Shown here: positions 1 through 6,669 of the stretch, piece after piece | Position numbering within the stretch: position 1 is the stretch's first letter | Layout of the letters: every line of letters begins with the position of its first letter | DNA from: Ruminococcaceae bacterium UBA1865 | GTDB lineage: Bacteria > Bacillota > Clostridia > Oscillospirales > Acutalibacteraceae | Assembly: GCA_002338255.1 (NCBI GenBank) | Contig: DDHX01000032.1 | Span: forward strand, 5,199 to 12,037 | DNA length: 6,839 bases | Reading direction: 5' to 3' | Program-made: the position numbers and the translations under genes | The notes under the pieces: model-generated | Databases searched by the model: none | What the model saw: the letters and a program-made list of their open reading frames with translations, nothing else | Told to the model about the DNA's origin: nothing

Positions 1-1
1 T

Positions 2-811
2 CATCCGGAACAAATACTGGAGGCGGAACGGGAGAAAACATGGGTTCTGTTAAGGGAACTGCTGGATGATTTGTCCGTCTTTTTCGTGTTTTTATATCCG
101 AACGATTACCACAATTTAAAAGCTGCAATCAAGGCGGTATACTCCGATTCGGATACGGAACAGATTTTTTTAAGTGGGGGAACGGTGGACTCGCAAACGA
201 TTTTGCAAGCCATCCGTGAACGCGACTATTCCCTTCTGCCGGAACCGATGCGTGAGCCTGCACAGGAAGCGTTTGATACACTGCTTCATACCGGTGACGG
301 GCAGCTTTGTGATTTTATTCTGGATCGTGCATCTTTACTGGCGGTATATCGCACCGGAAAAGTTTCCAAAAATGAGCTCATCCGGGAATACGCTGAACTG
401 ACGGTTGCCTCTACAGATATAAAAATTGCGGTTCGTTCCTGCGCAACCGGAAAATCGCTGCAGGTGATTCTTCGCGCACTGGCTCCCTGTGATTCCATTG
501 ATGTGAAGGAGCTGGCACAGGCCGCGGCACAGGGTCAGGATAAAATACTTGAATATCTGCGTTCCACCGGCTACGCAGATGCCGAAGAACCTTTGAAAGA
601 ATCGGTTTCCGCTTTTGAACGCTGGTGCGACAACCGGATCATGCGCGCCATCCGACCTCAAAAATATAATCCGCTGACCATTGGCCCATTGGCAGCGTAC
701 CTTCTTGCGAGAGAAAGTGAAATTCGGGCGGTACGTATGATTCTTTCCGCCAAACGAAATCATCTGCCGGAACAATCCGTGCGGGAAAGGCTGAGGGAAT
801 CGTATGTATAA
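2..811 (+). CDS. ntpC: V/A-type ATPase subunit C (5' partial)
   Basis: Subunit C (the equivalent of eukaryotic subunit d) sits on the membrane c-ring and is the socket for the D-F central stalk. The reading frame is open back to the first complete codon at position 2 with no stop, so the gene begins outside the window. The TTG at 71 lies inside the protein and is not the start. 269 residues are visible. The family is usually about 330 residues, so roughly 60 are missing. Family-like features are the YPNDYHNLKAA stretch (starting about visible residue 33) and the C-terminal block with PLAAYLLARESEIRAVRMIL and a terminal RLRESYV. The protein is largely helical with no membrane segment. Its 3' end overlaps the F gene by 8 nt, suggesting translational coupling. 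Assignment rests on these motifs plus the operon context and is firm. Confidence 0.95.
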   Translation, partial: HPEQILEAEREKTWVLLRELLDDLSVFFVFLYPNDYHNLKAAIKAVYSDSDTEQIFLSGGTVDSQTILQAIRERDYSLLPEPMREPAQEAFDTLLHTGDGQLCDFILDRASLLAVYRTGKVSKNELIREYAELTVASTDIKIAVRSCATGKSLQVILRALAPCDSIDVKELAQAAAQGQDKILEYLRSTGYADAEEPLKESVSAFERWCDNRIMRAIRPQKYNPLTIGPLAAYLLARESEIRAVRMILSAKRNHLPEQSVRERLRESYV

Positions 812-1139
812 AATTGCAGTGATGGGCGACCGTGACAGCATTTACGGGTTTGCAGCCCTTGGACTTGATATTTACCCGGCTGACAATCCTGCCGAGGCAG
901 CGAAAAGACTTCGCAAGTTGGCAGAAAGCGGCTACGCGGTTATTTATATGACAGAAGCGCTCGCCGCCGTATTGGAACAGGAAGTTGAAGGGTACCGCAC
1001 ACTGCGGTCTCCCGCAATTATTCTGATTCCCGGCATTTCAGGCAACACGGGCGCAGGAATTGCACATGTGCGCAAATCTGTGGAACAGGCCGTTGGTTCC
1101 GATATTATCTTTAACGGTGAAAACGAAAAGAGCAGGTGA
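804..1139 (+). CDS. ntpG: V/A-type ATPase subunit F
   Basis: Subunit F (NtpG in the Enterococcus hirae naming) is a small soluble protein that binds subunit D at the base of the central stalk and rotates with it. The 111-residue length is normal for the family. The N-terminus [20 protein letters not shown] matches the family's first strand-loop-helix of a Rossmann-like fold. The C-terminal half has the usual PAIILIPG strand, then a glycine-rich loop and a [15 protein letters not shown] helix-strand end. The ATG at 804 is chosen because it begins the conserved N-terminus and has a GAGGGA ribosome binding site about 6 nt upstream. It overlaps the end of the C gene and is separated from the A gene by 4 nt. 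Confidence 0.95.
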   Translation: MYKIAVMGDRDSIYGFAALGLDIYPADNPAEAAKRLRKLAESGYAVIYMTEALAAVLEQEVEGYRTLRSPAIILIPGISGNTGAGIAHVRKSVEQAVGSDIIFNGENEKSR

Positions 1140-1143
1140 CAAT

Positions 1144-2913
1144 ATGAGTAAAGGCACAATTCGCAAGGTCGCCGGCCCGCTGGTTATTGCAGAAGGTATG
1201 CGCGACGCCAATATGTTTGACGTTGTGCGCGTTAGCAGTCAGCGGCTTATCGGCGAAATCATAGAAATGCACGGGGACAGAGCATCCATTCAGGTCTATG
1301 AGGAGACCTCAGGCTTAGGCCCGGGTGAACCGGTGGAATCCACCGGATATCCTTTGAGTGTGGAGCTTGGACCCGGATTAATAGGCAGTATTTTCGACGG
1401 TATCCAGCGTCCGCTGGATGATATTATGAAAGCCTCCGGTAATAATTTGCACCGCGGCGTGGAAATTCCCGCGCTGAAACGGGATGTAAAATGGCATTTT
1501 GTTCCGTGTGTTCACGAAGGGGAAATCGTTGAATCCGGTGATATCATCGGAACCGTACAGGAAACGGAAATCGTGGTACACAGTATTATGGTTGCTAATG
1601 GAGTGAGCGGAACCGTTTCATCCATTGCGGAAGGGGACTACACCATAACGGACACAGTCGCCACCGTGCGTGAGTCAGACGGCACAGAGCACCACTTGTC
1701 CCTTATGCAGAAATGGCCGGTTCGCGTTGGAAGACCCTATCGTGAAAAGCTTTCTCCCGAAATGCCGCTTGTTACCGGTCAGCGCGTCATTGACGCCCTT
1801 TTCCCAATCGCTAAGGGTGGTGTGGCGGCTGTACCCGGCCCGTTTGGAAGCGGAAAAACCGTAGTGCAGCACCAACTTGCCAAATGGGCGGAAGCGGATA
1901 TTGTTATTTATATTGGCTGTGGAGAACGCGGCAATGAAATGACGGACGTTTTGAATGAATTTCCGGAGTTGAAAGACCCGAAAACAGGGTATTCACTGAT
2001 GGAACGCACCGTTCTGATTGCAAACACCTCCGACATGCCGGTTGCCGCACGAGAAGCCTCCATCTATACGGGCATAACCATTGCGGAATATTTCCGCGAC
2101 ATGGGCTATTCTGTGGCACTTATGGCAGACTCCACTTCACGCTGGGCGGAAGCGCTCCGTGAAATGTCGGGACGTCTGGAAGAGATGCCCGGTGAAGAAG
2201 GCTATCCTGCTTATCTGGGAAGCCGTCTGGCACAGTTCTATGAACGTGCAGGGCGAGTTCGTTCCCTCGGCAGTAAGTCAAGAGAGGGCGCACTCTCCGT
2301 AATCGGAGCTGTTTCACCCCCCGGCGGCGATATTTCAGAGCCTGTTTCTCAGGCAACGCTCCGTATTGTAAAGGTATTCTGGAGTCTTGACTCCGGGCTC
2401 GCATACCGCAGGCATTTCCCGGCGGTTAACTGGCTGACCAGCTACTCCCTCTATGTGGATACCATGGAAAAATGGTTCAACTCCCATGTACACCCGGACT
2501 GGATGGAATGCCGCAGCCAAATTATGCGCCTGCTTCAGGAAGAATCCGAATTACAAGAAATTGTGAAGCTGGTTGGAATGGATGCGCTTTCCGCTCCGGA
2601 CCGATTGAAACTGGAAGCTGCCCGATCCATCCGTGAAGATTTTCTGCATCAGGACGCCTTTCATGAAACGGATACCTACACACCTCTGGAAAAACAATAC
2701 ACCATGATGAAACTGGTAATTGATTTTTATCAGGAATGCAGCGAAGCGCTTGGGCGGAGTGTCCTTGTGGAAAAACTGGTTACCCTTCCTGTTCGTGAAC
2801 GAATCGGCCGTTTTAAATACGTGCCTGCCGATCAAATGAAACAGGAGTATGATGAGATTATTCAGACCATGAAAAAAGAAATTCAAGACCTTGAGCAGAA
2901 GGAGGACTACTGA
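1144..2913 (+). CDS. ntpA: V/A-type ATPase catalytic subunit A
   Basis: Catalytic ATP-binding subunit of the A3B3 head, 589 residues, normal for the family. Visible order: N-terminal beta-barrel (about 1-70), [10 protein letters not shown] at 82-91, the A-specific bulge insert (about 115-190), Walker A GPFGSGKT at 232-239 with lysine 238, GERGNEM from 260 with catalytic glutamate 261 and arginine 262, Walker B region [12 protein letters not shown] with aspartate 329, the [20 protein letters not shown] stretch, then a helical C-terminal domain. The key positions K238 and E261 have the same numbers as I recall for Enterococcus hirae NtpA. The ATG at 1144 is preferred over the open frame reaching back to 1060, because conserved sequence starts at [12 protein letters not shown] and an AGGTGA site lies just upstream. 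All catalytic residues I can check are intact, so the enzyme should be active. Direction of work (ATP synthesis or ion pumping) cannot be told from sequence. Confidence 0.98.
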   Translation: MSKGTIRKVAGPLVIAEGMRDANMFDVVRVSSQRLIGEIIEMHGDRASIQVYEETSGLGPGEPVESTGYPLSVELGPGLIGSIFDGIQRPLDDIMKASGNNLHRGVEIPALKRDVKWHFVPCVHEGEIVESGDIIGTVQETEIVVHSIMVANGVSGTVSSIAEGDYTITDTVATVRESDGTEHHLSLMQKWPVRVGRPYREKLSPEMPLVTGQRVIDALFPIAKGGVAAVPGPFGSGKTVVQHQLAKWAEADIVIYIGCGERGNEMTDVLNEFPELKDPKTGYSLMERTVLIANTSDMPVAAREASIYTGITIAEYFRDMGYSVALMADSTSRWAEALREMSGRLEEMPGEEGYPAYLGSRLAQFYERAGRVRSLGSKSREGALSVIGAVSPPGGDISEPVSQATLRIVKVFWSLDSGLAYRRHFPAVNWLTSYSLYVDTMEKWFNSHVHPDWMECRSQIMRLLQEESELQEIVKLVGMDALSAPDRLKLEAARSIREDFLHQDAFHETDTYTPLEKQYTMMKLVIDFYQECSEALGRSVLVEKLVTLPVRERIGRFKYVPADQMKQEYDEIIQTMKKEIQDLEQKEDY

Positions 2914-4283
2914 TGCCAAAAGAATATAGAACAATACAGGAAGTAGCAGGCCCTCTGATGCTGGTGCAGGGCGTAGAAGATGTAAATTATAATGAACTGG
3001 GTGAAATTGAACTTGCCAACGGAGACAAGCGCCGCTGCAAGGTGCTCGAAATAGATGGCGGAAATGCTCTGGTGCAACTGTTTGAAAGTTCAACTGGAAT
3101 TAACCTGAGCAACAGCAAGGTGCGGTTTCTTGGCCGCAGCATGGAACTGGGCGTGTCGCAGGATATGCTTAGCCGTGTGTTTGACGGGCTTGGCCGTCCA
3201 ATCGACGGCGGACCGGAAATTTTGCCGGAATGCCGCATGGACATCAATGGACTTCCGATGAACCCCGTAGCCCGAAATTATCCGCAGGAATTTATACAAA
3301 CCGGAGTTTCCGCAATTGACGGGTTGAATACCCTTGTCCGCGGACAAAAGTTGCCGATTTTTTCTGCAAGCGGCTTGCCTCACGCCGATCTGGCGGCACA
3401 AATTGCCCGGCAGGCAAAGGTACGTGGTACCTCCGAACCGTTTGCCGTGGTTTTTGCTGCGATGGGCATCACGTTTGAAGAGTCGAATTTCTTTATTGAG
3501 AGTTTTCGTGAAACAGGCGCAATCGACCGGGCGGTTCTGTTTGTCAATCTTGCAAACGACCCTGCCGTGGAACGGATTGCAACTCCCAGAATGGCACTGA
3601 CCGCTGCAGAATACCTTGCTTTTGAAAAGGATATGCACGTTCTGGTTATCATGACTGACATTACCAATTATGCCGATGCTTTACGCGAAGTTTCAGCGGC
3701 TCGGAAAGAAGTGCCAGGGCGCCGTGGGTATCCGGGTTATATGTACACCGACCTTGCTTCTTTATATGAGCGTGCAGGCAGGCAAAAAGGAAAGCCCGGC
3801 AGTATTACAATGATCCCTATTTTAACCATGCCGGAAGACGACAAAACACACCCGATTCCGGACCTTACCGGTTACATTACAGAAGGGCAGATTATTCTTA
3901 GCCGTGAACTTTACCGCAAGGGGGTTACACCGCCTATTGATGTGCTGCCGTCCCTCTCCAGATTAAAAGATAAAGGAATCGGCGAGGGTAAGACGCGTGC
4001 TGACCATGCAAACACCATGAACCAGCTGTTTGCGGCTTATGCGCGCGGAAAAGAAGCTAAGGAACTCATGGTGATTCTGGGCGAGGCTGCTCTGACTGAT
4101 ATTGATCTTCTGTACGCAAAATTTTCGGACGCGTTTGAAAAGGAATATGTCTCTCAGGGTTATCATACCAATCGTGATATTGAAGAAACGCTTTCTATCG
4201 GTTGGAAGCTTCTGTCCATTCTGCCGCGCAGTGAATTAAAGAGAATTAAAGATGAATTTCTCGACCAATACTACGGCAAATAA
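2913..4283 (+). CDS. ntpB: V/A-type ATPase regulatory subunit B
   Basis: Non-catalytic B subunit that alternates with A in the A3B3 ring and completes the nucleotide site at the A/B interface; 456 residues, typical. It begins with a beta-barrel ([12 protein letters not shown]), has the [17 protein letters not shown] stretch, and at about 150-166 the family signature [18 protein letters not shown] in place of a Walker A motif. This absence of a P-loop is normal for B and is not damage. [18 protein letters not shown] places the arginine finger at residue 350, which acts on ATP bound by A. The ATG overlaps the A stop codon by one base (TGATG), and AAGGAGG at 2899-2905 lies inside the A gene with 7 nt spacing, so translation is probably coupled and can keep A and B near equal amounts. 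Confidence 0.98.
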   Translation: MPKEYRTIQEVAGPLMLVQGVEDVNYNELGEIELANGDKRRCKVLEIDGGNALVQLFESSTGINLSNSKVRFLGRSMELGVSQDMLSRVFDGLGRPIDGGPEILPECRMDINGLPMNPVARNYPQEFIQTGVSAIDGLNTLVRGQKLPIFSASGLPHADLAAQIARQAKVRGTSEPFAVVFAAMGITFEESNFFIESFRETGAIDRAVLFVNLANDPAVERIATPRMALTAAEYLAFEKDMHVLVIMTDITNYADALREVSAARKEVPGRRGYPGYMYTDLASLYERAGRQKGKPGSITMIPILTMPEDDKTHPIPDLTGYITEGQIILSRELYRKGVTPPIDVLPSLSRLKDKGIGEGKTRADHANTMNQLFAAYARGKEAKELMVILGEAALTDIDLLYAKFSDAFEKEYVSQGYHTNRDIEETLSIGWKLLSILPRSELKRIKDEFLDQYYGK

Positions 4284-4308
4284 ACGCATGACGCAAGATA
4301 ACGTTCTC

Positions 4309-4317
4309 AAAGGAGGG
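4309..4317 (+). promoter_or_regulatory. Ribosome binding site that fixes the subunit D TTG start
   Basis: AAAGGAGGG is a near-perfect Shine-Dalgarno sequence. Its spacing is 7 nt to the TTG at 4325 and 1 nt to the TTG at 4319, so the former is the functional start. The 41-nt B-D gap (4284-4324) contains this site and no other signal that I can see. Confidence 0.85.
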
Positions 4318-4324
4318 ATTGCTT

Positions 4325-5008
4325 TTGGCAACTGCTCATGTAAATCCCACACGAATGGAACTGACCCGGTTGAAGAAAAAGTTGGTTACGGCAATTCGCG
4401 GGCATAAACTGTTGAAAGATAAGCGGGATGAACTGATGCGCCGTTTCCTTGACCTCGTACGTGAAAACAAGGCACTTCGCGAGAAAGTGGAGTATGGAAT
4501 TACGCAGGCCAACCGAAATTTTGTCCTGGCACGTTCCGTTATGCCGGACGAAGTTATTCATGTGGCACTCATGACACCCAAACAAGAAGTTACTCTGGAA
4601 GTTGAAACCCAAAATGTGATGAGTGTAGAAATACCAAAATATCATTATAAAACAAGAACATCCGATGCAAATGATATTTATTCTTACGGATACGCTTTCA
4701 CTTCCGGTGACCTTGATTCGGCTGTGAAATCTCTGGCCGACCTGTTGCCGGATATGCTCCGTTTGGCCGAATGCGAAAAAGCCTGTCAGCTTCTTGCGGC
4801 TGAAATTGAAAAAACTCGCCGTCGTGTCAATGCACTGGAACATGTTTTAATCCCGGAAATGCAGGAAAATATTCACTATATTACAATGAAGCTCGATGAA
4901 AACGAGCGAAGCACGCAGATTCGACTTATGAAAGTGAAAGATATGATGCTGGAACAGGCACATCACTACAAGGAAAAGCAGGAGTTAGAACTGGAAGCTC
5001 AGCAATGA
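4325..5008 (+). CDS. ntpD: V/A-type ATPase subunit D (central rotor shaft)
   Basis: Subunit D is the long antiparallel coiled-coil shaft that turns inside the A3B3 ring and, with F, transmits torque to the c-ring. The 227-residue product starts MATAHVNPTRMELTRLKKKL, the family's conserved beginning. This is followed by RGHKLLKDKRDELMRRF and a long N-terminal helix rich in charged residues. A less conserved middle segment follows, then a second long helix containing RRRVNALEHVLIPEMQENI and a charged glutamine/glutamate tail. The start is a TTG at 4325, chosen because a strong AAAGGAGGG lies 7 nt upstream. An in-frame TTG at 4319 is only 1 nt from that site, and no ATG precedes the conserved residues. 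It is the last gene of the operon in this window; a hairpin terminator follows 57 nt after the stop. Confidence 0.96.
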   Translation: MATAHVNPTRMELTRLKKKLVTAIRGHKLLKDKRDELMRRFLDLVRENKALREKVEYGITQANRNFVLARSVMPDEVIHVALMTPKQEVTLEVETQNVMSVEIPKYHYKTRTSDANDIYSYGYAFTSGDLDSAVKSLADLLPDMLRLAECEKACQLLAAEIEKTRRRVNALEHVLIPEMQENIHYITMKLDENERSTQIRLMKVKDMMLEQAHHYKEKQELELEAQQ

Positions 5009-5065
5009 ATTATTGCCGTAATTGTGAAATCTGGCTGCTGCTATGGATTAATCAGTAAATACTGC

Positions 5066-5114
5066 AAAACGCCCGCATGTTTGGCTATGAATAAGCCGAA
5101 CATGCGGGCGTTTT
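5066..5114. terminator. Bidirectional intrinsic terminator between convergent genes
   Basis: The arms 5066-5086 and 5094-5114 pair over 21 positions with a single G-U wobble and a 7-nt loop (ATGAATA). The GC-rich core GCCCGCATG is flanked by AAAA on the left and TTTT on the right, so a U-run follows the stem on either strand. It lies between the ATPase operon (+) and the DUF4364 gene (-) and probably ends both transcripts. Confidence 0.93.
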
Positions 5115-5142
5115 AGCTTGAGTATGTTTATGAGAACAGAAA

Positions 5143-5748
5143 TCATTGTTTTTTGTTTGCAGTACCGTTCTGTTTTAAAATTGTGAATGCCATATCGCTG
5201 TTGCCGGTAACAAGTGCAAGCATCATACTGTATACGTCCTGCGGCGAACGATGGAAATTGCGTTTTACCATGTTTGCCTGATAAAGGTCGGGCACATATA
5301 AAGTAAAGTTCATTAAGTCCATATCCCCACCAGAAATATGGCATATTACATTGTAGCCACGCGCAGTTTTTACAATTTCCACTTGGTTTTCATTTTCTCG
5401 TTTTGCTTTCGCCAGCAAATTAATTGCGGCGGCAACAGCTTTGTCGCGCACAACTGGTGGAAGCGCCGTATCAAGTTGCTTTGCGATCATACGCGCGGTG
5501 TCACTCACTGAACAAAGTTCGTTTTTTTCGCCGCTTGTAATCACGTTTCCTTTTTCTGTCAACTCGGCAAGCGCATCAGTTACTTCAAAATAGTTTGCCA
5601 GCCCGTTGTCCTGAATGATGTTTAAAATATCACTTTTTGAAAGCGGAGCATCAACACTTGACAACAAGTAACAGATCAATATGCGTATTTCATTCTTATT
5701 TCGGAGTCCGCCCGGCTCAACTCCTCCTGTAAAAGCATCAAAATCCAT
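5143..5748 (-). CDS. DUF4364 family protein, probable winged-helix
   Basis: A 201-residue soluble protein with no signal peptide or membrane segment. Residues about 15-75 (GLRNKNEIRILICYLLSSV, then SKSDILNIIQDNGLANYFEV, then ALAELTEKGNVI) match the pattern I recall for DUF4364, with the layout of a winged helix: helix, helix, LANYFEV helix, then a beta hairpin. The middle (about 85-115) resembles the family's helical stretch with LPPVVRDKA. The C-terminal half (about 120-190) is mixed strand and helix, ending in a lysine-rich tail. Members are found in Clostridia and their function is not established; a DNA-binding or regulatory role is inferred from fold only. The ATG at 5748 is chosen because AGGAGG lies 8 nt upstream; the GTG at 5757 overlaps that site. 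It faces the ATPase operon and shares its terminator. The upstream leader holds a hairpin (see the 5786-5840 entry). Confidence 0.85.
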   Translation of the reverse strand: MDFDAFTGGVEPGGLRNKNEIRILICYLLSSVDAPLSKSDILNIIQDNGLANYFEVTDALAELTEKGNVITSGEKNELCSVSDTARMIAKQLDTALPPVVRDKAVAAAINLLAKAKRENENQVEIVKTARGYNVICHISGGDMDLMNFTLYVPDLYQANMVKRNFHRSPQDVYSMMLALVTGNSDMAFTILKQNGTANKKQ

Positions 5749-5756
5749 AACAAGCA

Positions 5757-5762
5757 CCTCCT
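5757..5762 (-). promoter_or_regulatory. Ribosome binding site of the DUF4364 gene
   Basis: On the minus strand AGGAGG ends 8 nt before the ATG at 5748. This fixes the start: the in-frame GTG at 5757 sits on the ribosome binding site itself and is not used. Confidence 0.85.
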
Positions 5763-5785
5763 ACAGAATATATCCGCTTTTTTAC

Positions 5786-5840
5786 AAAAAAGCCAAAGCA
5801 AACACGCTCCTTCTTGCCGGAGCAGGCTTCGCTTTGACTT
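5786..5840 (-). terminator. Terminator-like hairpin upstream of the DUF4364 gene
   Basis: Read on the minus strand, AAGTCAAAGC (5840-5831) pairs with GCTTTGGCTT (5799-5790), with one U-G wobble. Inside it, TGCTCC (5824-5819) pairs with GGAGCG (5810-5805) around an 8-nt loop. A run of six U follows, starting in the stem. This is the form of an intrinsic terminator. It lies 62 nt after the regulator's stop codon and 24 nt before the DUF4364 ribosome binding site. It can be the regulator's terminator, an attenuator in the DUF4364 leader, or both. The plus strand has no U-run after the stem, so it works only leftward. Confidence 0.7.
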
Positions 5841-5863
5841 AACATACAGAAATCAATAATATA

Positions 5864-5892
5864 ATTTTAACACATCAACGTATTTCTTTCAA
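5864..5892 (-). promoter_or_regulatory. Predicted promoter for the DUF4364 gene
   Basis: On the minus strand TTGAAA (5892-5887) is followed after 17 nt by TAAAAT (5869-5864), with TG at 5872-5871 making an extended -10. Transcription should start near 5857 and give a leader of about 110 nt that contains the hairpin at 5786-5840. It is a sequence match only, in AT-rich DNA, so chance similarity is possible. Confidence 0.5.
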
Positions 5893-5902
5893 TCTTAATA
5901 TG

Positions 5903-6304
5903 TCAATCCGTTCTATTTTTAAGCGCTTTCTCATTAATAAACATTAAAATTATTTTTTGCTGCTCAACATTACAAGCTCGGTAAGCGCCAACAAGGGCCT
6001 TTTCATTGTCGGAAAGTTCATAAATATGACTTGTGTTTTTTTTACTGTACGAAAAATTTGACTTTGAACCGCTGTCGGCCACTGCCTCAGGTGTGCCTTC
6101 GTCGGCGAGCATATCATTAATCGGAATATTAAATACTTTTGAGAGTGTTATCAGTACCGAAATATCTGGAGACGTCTTGCCTATTTCATAGTAGGAGTAG
6201 GTTGAGCGGTCAATATTTAATATTTTTGCAATTTGAACTTGAGTGTAGCCACTCTTGACGCGCAGTTCACGCAGTCTTTCATTAATGCGAATCTTTTCTA
6301 TAAT
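5903..6304 (-). CDS. XRE-family helix-turn-helix transcriptional regulator
   Basis: A 133-residue protein if translated from ATT at 6304. Residues about 5-65 form a Cro/C1-type helix-turn-helix: RINERLRELRVKSGYTQ (helix 1), QIAKIL (helix 2), RSTYSYYEIGKTSPD (recognition helix and turn), then LITLSKVFNIPINDML. The polar linker is followed by ELSDNEKALVGAYRACNVEQQ, a helical tail often seen in Clostridia XRE regulators, probably for dimerisation. The frame has a stop at 6308-6310 and no ATG, GTG or TTG before the methionine at 6112, which would lose the whole DNA-binding domain. The minus-strand sequence AAAGGCGGTG matches the consensus ribosome site at nine of ten positions and lies 8 nt before ATT 6304, so ATT is my choice. 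A one-base indel near 6300-6305 joining a GTG at 6311 is the alternative. The target is unknown; autoregulation is likely for this family. Confidence 0.85.
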   Translation of the reverse strand: MIEKIRINERLRELRVKSGYTQVQIAKILNIDRSTYSYYEIGKTSPDISVLITLSKVFNIPINDMLADEGTPEAVADSGSKSNFSYSKKNTSHIYELSDNEKALVGAYRACNVEQQKIILMFINEKALKNRTD

Positions 6305-6312
6305 AGCTCACA

Positions 6313-6319
6313 CCGCCTT
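6313..6319 (-). promoter_or_regulatory. Ribosome binding site of the XRE regulator
   Basis: Minus-strand AAGGCGG, within AAAGGCGGTG, ends 8 nt before the ATT codon at 6304. The same 8-nt spacing is seen at the neighbouring DUF4364 gene. This is the main evidence for the unusual start codon. Confidence 0.6.
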
Positions 6320-6381
6320 TTCAAGAAATAAACAAAAAAATTTTTTATATAATAAGAATTATATATTTTTTTTGGTATATT

Positions 6382-6425
6382 ACGATAATTAAGTGACGAT
6401 TATTCACTAACAATTCATATTATCG
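6382..6425. repeat. Cluster of short repeats, possible operator region
   Basis: ACGATAATT (6382-6390) recurs as ACGATTATT (6396-6404) with one change, 14 nt or about 1.3 helical turns apart. CGATAAT (6383-6389) is also inverted as ATTATCG (6419-6425). AGTGA (6392-6396) and TCACT (6404-6408) form another dyad. The cluster lies between the divergent XRE and tRNA genes, where an autoregulatory operator would be expected. In DNA this AT-rich, short repeats arise easily by chance. Confidence 0.3.
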
Positions 6426-6449
6426 GTATATATTTTATAAAATAAACTC

Positions 6450-6478
6450 TTGACGTAAGCGTTTTGTTTTTGTATAAT
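6450..6478 (+). promoter_or_regulatory. Promoter of the tRNA-Thr gene
   Basis: TTGACG (6450-6455) and a perfect TATAAT (6473-6478) are separated by 17 nt, the ideal housekeeping sigma factor arrangement. The predicted start is near 6485, about 15 nt before the mature tRNA. Confidence 0.88.
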
Positions 6479-6499
6479 AAACTGGTTGCATAAACCCAT

Positions 6500-6574
6500 G
6501 CTACTGTGGCTCAATGGTAGAGCAGCTCATTCGTAATGAGCAGGTTGTCAGTTCGATTCTGACCAGTAGCTCCA
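6500..6574 (+). tRNA. tRNA-Thr (anticodon CGT)
   Basis: A 75-nt cloverleaf folds without mismatches. The acceptor stem is GCTACTG with CAGTAGC and the D stem is GCTC with GAGC. The anticodon stem is GCTCA with TGAGC around loop TTCGTAA, and the T stem is GTCAG with CTGAC around TTCGATT. The anticodon CGT (6532-6534) reads the threonine codon ACG. The variable loop is 5 nt, the discriminator base is T and the CCA end is encoded. The D-loop is short (7 nt, AATGGTA) but keeps GG. The gene stands alone with its own promoter and terminator. Confidence 0.96.
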
Positions 6575-6606
6575 AATCTCTCGTTCGTAGTGGCGGGAGA
6601 TTTTTT
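6574..6606 (+). terminator. Intrinsic terminator of the tRNA-Thr gene
   Basis: AAATCTCTCG (6574-6583) pairs with CGGGAGATTT (6594-6603) over 10 positions, one a U-G wobble, around a 10-nt loop. A run of six T (6601-6606), the first three within the stem, forms the U-tract. The hairpin starts at the last base of the CCA end. Confidence 0.9.
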
Positions 6607-6669
6607 ATTTGTTTCGCTAAAATATGTTTTTATATAAAATGAGAAATAATCTGTTAATTGATAAATGAA

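Noticed and set aside
71..73. TTG as the start of subunit C
   Set aside because: The frame remains open to the window edge, and the usual family length requires about 60 residues more than are visible.
335..841. Open frame of 168 codons on the minus strand
   Set aside because: It lies opposite the C and F genes, has no ribosome site or recognisable motif, and the opposite strand encodes clear ATPase proteins.
1060..1143. 28-residue N-terminal extension of subunit A
   Set aside because: It overlaps the end of the F gene and lacks family similarity; the ATG at 1144 has a ribosome site and starts the conserved sequence.
2551..3093. Open frame of 180 codons on the minus strand with a leucine-rich stretch
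   Set aside because: It straddles the A/B junction in antisense. The hydrophobic stretch mirrors glutamate/lysine-rich codons of the A C-terminus and is not evidence of a membrane protein.
3090..3638. Open frame of 182 codons on the minus strand
   Set aside because: Antisense shadow of the well-conserved B subunit, with no family resemblance.
4307..4843. Open frame of 178 codons on the minus strand
   Set aside because: Antisense shadow of subunit D. Its phenylalanine-rich composition comes from reading lysine/glutamate codons backwards.
5901..5906. Perfect TTGACA on the minus strand as a -35 box
   Set aside because: The hexamer 17 nt downstream is ATACGT, a poor -10. The TTGAAA/TAAAAT pair nearby is a better promoter.
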